DNA from: Lachnospiraceae bacterium UBA7110
Lineage (GTDB): Bacteria > Bacillota > Clostridia > Lachnospirales > Lachnospiraceae
DNA length: 5,342 bases
Reading direction: 5' to 3'
NCBI GenBank assembly: GCA_002492295.1
Contig: DKYC01000059.1
Span: 1-5,342, forward strand
A model generated the notes under the pieces. It worked only from the letters and a program-made list of their open reading frames with translations, had not been told where the DNA came from and ran no database searches. This document shows, piece after piece, positions 4,851-5,342 of the stretch. Position 1 is the stretch's first letter; the number at the start of each line of letters is the position of its first letter. Position numbers and translations under genes: made by a program.

Positions 4851-5342
4851 ATGATACTCGCTACCCAAACAGAGGGATTAAGCCGTTTGTTTGATTTGGA
4901 TTTTCAGCTTCTTGCAGACGCAGTGCTTATGATTATCGCAATGTTTGTCCTGTTTTTAGTAGCATCACATTTTTTATTTAATCCGGTAAGGAAGATGCTT
5001 TCTGACAGACAGGAAAAGATTAAAGGCGAATTGGATCAGGCGGCACAGGATCAGAAGTCTGCAGCTAAGACACGCGCCCTCTATGAGGAGAAGTTGAATC
5101 AGGTAGGCAAAGAGGCGGAGGAAATCTTAGCCGACGCGCGTAAGCGTGGTATGGAAAATGAAGCAAAGATTGTTGCGGATGCAAAAGCGGAAGCAGCAAG
5201 AATTGTAGACAGGGCCAAAAAGGAAGCGGAGCTTGAAAAGCAGAAGATGGCGGATGAAGTAAAACGTGAAATGGTTGCAGTTGCTTCGATTATGGCTGCC
5301 CGGATTGTACAGGCTAATATTGATACAAATGCCCAGCATGAA
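4851..5342 (+). CDS. atpF: F1Fo ATP synthase subunit b (3' end beyond window)
   Basis: The frame is open from ATG 4851 to the window edge (164 codons, no stop). Family length is about 160-170, so only a few residues should be missing. The protein has a short N-terminus (1-20) and a single membrane anchor (about 21-43). It continues with the typical b-subunit junction FNPVRKMLSDRQEKIKGEL (43-61). A long charged coiled coil rich in Ala, Glu, Lys and Gln follows (62-140), then the segment VAVASIMAARIVQANID (142-158) that contacts delta. This is the peripheral stalk that holds the F1 head still against the rotor. AAAGGAGG at 4835-4842 lies 8 nt before the start. Its position after atpE is canonical, and atpH (delta) is expected next. 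Confidence 0.95.
   Translation, partial: MILATQTEGLSRLFDLDFQLLADAVLMIIAMFVLFLVASHFLFNPVRKMLSDRQEKIKGELDQAAQDQKSAAKTRALYEEKLNQVGKEAEEILADARKRGMENEAKIVADAKAEAARIVDRAKKEAELEKQKMADEVKREMVAVASIMAARIVQANIDTNAQHE

Overview
The window looks like chromosomal housekeeping DNA from an anaerobic low-GC Firmicute, most likely a Clostridia/Lachnospiraceae-type organism. The evidence is the AT-rich base composition, strong AGGAGG-type ribosome binding sites, sigma-A-like promoters, the gene order atpZ-atpI-atpB-atpE-atpF, and protein sequences typical of that group. The taxonomic placement is inference. No mobile element, CRISPR array, phage gene or defence system is visible.

Layout: the left edge holds the last bases of a tRNA gene (probably tRNA-Cys), followed by a strong hairpin terminator. 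A promoter then leads into an AEC-family permease (139-1086). A second promoter (TTGCCA-17-GATAAT) drives a cation diffusion facilitator metal exporter (about 1224-2105). This gene runs head-on into a minus-strand DUF402 protein (2106-2591). Their stop codons abut with no base between them.

A divergent intergenic region (2592-2803) carries a near-consensus promoter and a 16-bp perfect palindrome resembling the operator of the redox repressor Rex. It opens the F-type ATP synthase operon: atpZ (2804-3073), atpI (3036-3488), atpB/subunit a (3525-4241), atpE/subunit c (4431-4685) and atpF/subunit b (4851 to the right edge, missing only its end). AtpZ and AtpI are small membrane accessory proteins. 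Subunits a and c form the ion-translocating motor and b is the peripheral stalk. The delta, alpha, gamma, beta and epsilon genes presumably follow outside the window.

The c subunit carries the whole side-chain set known to coordinate Na+ in Na+-translocating F-ATPases (Q30, V61, E63, T64, T65, Y68), so the enzyme is predicted to be sodium-coupled. The most unusual nucleotide-level structure lies in the two spacers around atpE. The atpB-atpE spacer holds two tandem copies, about 61 nt apart, of a nested hairpin. The copies share an identical loop but have diverged stems that still pair, with compensatory changes, and a third perfect hairpin follows. The atpE-atpF spacer holds five more short hairpins. 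None has a terminator U-tract, so they look like mRNA stability, processing or translation elements that raise c-subunit output. Apart from this, the window is ordinary, and I see no new multi-gene system in it.
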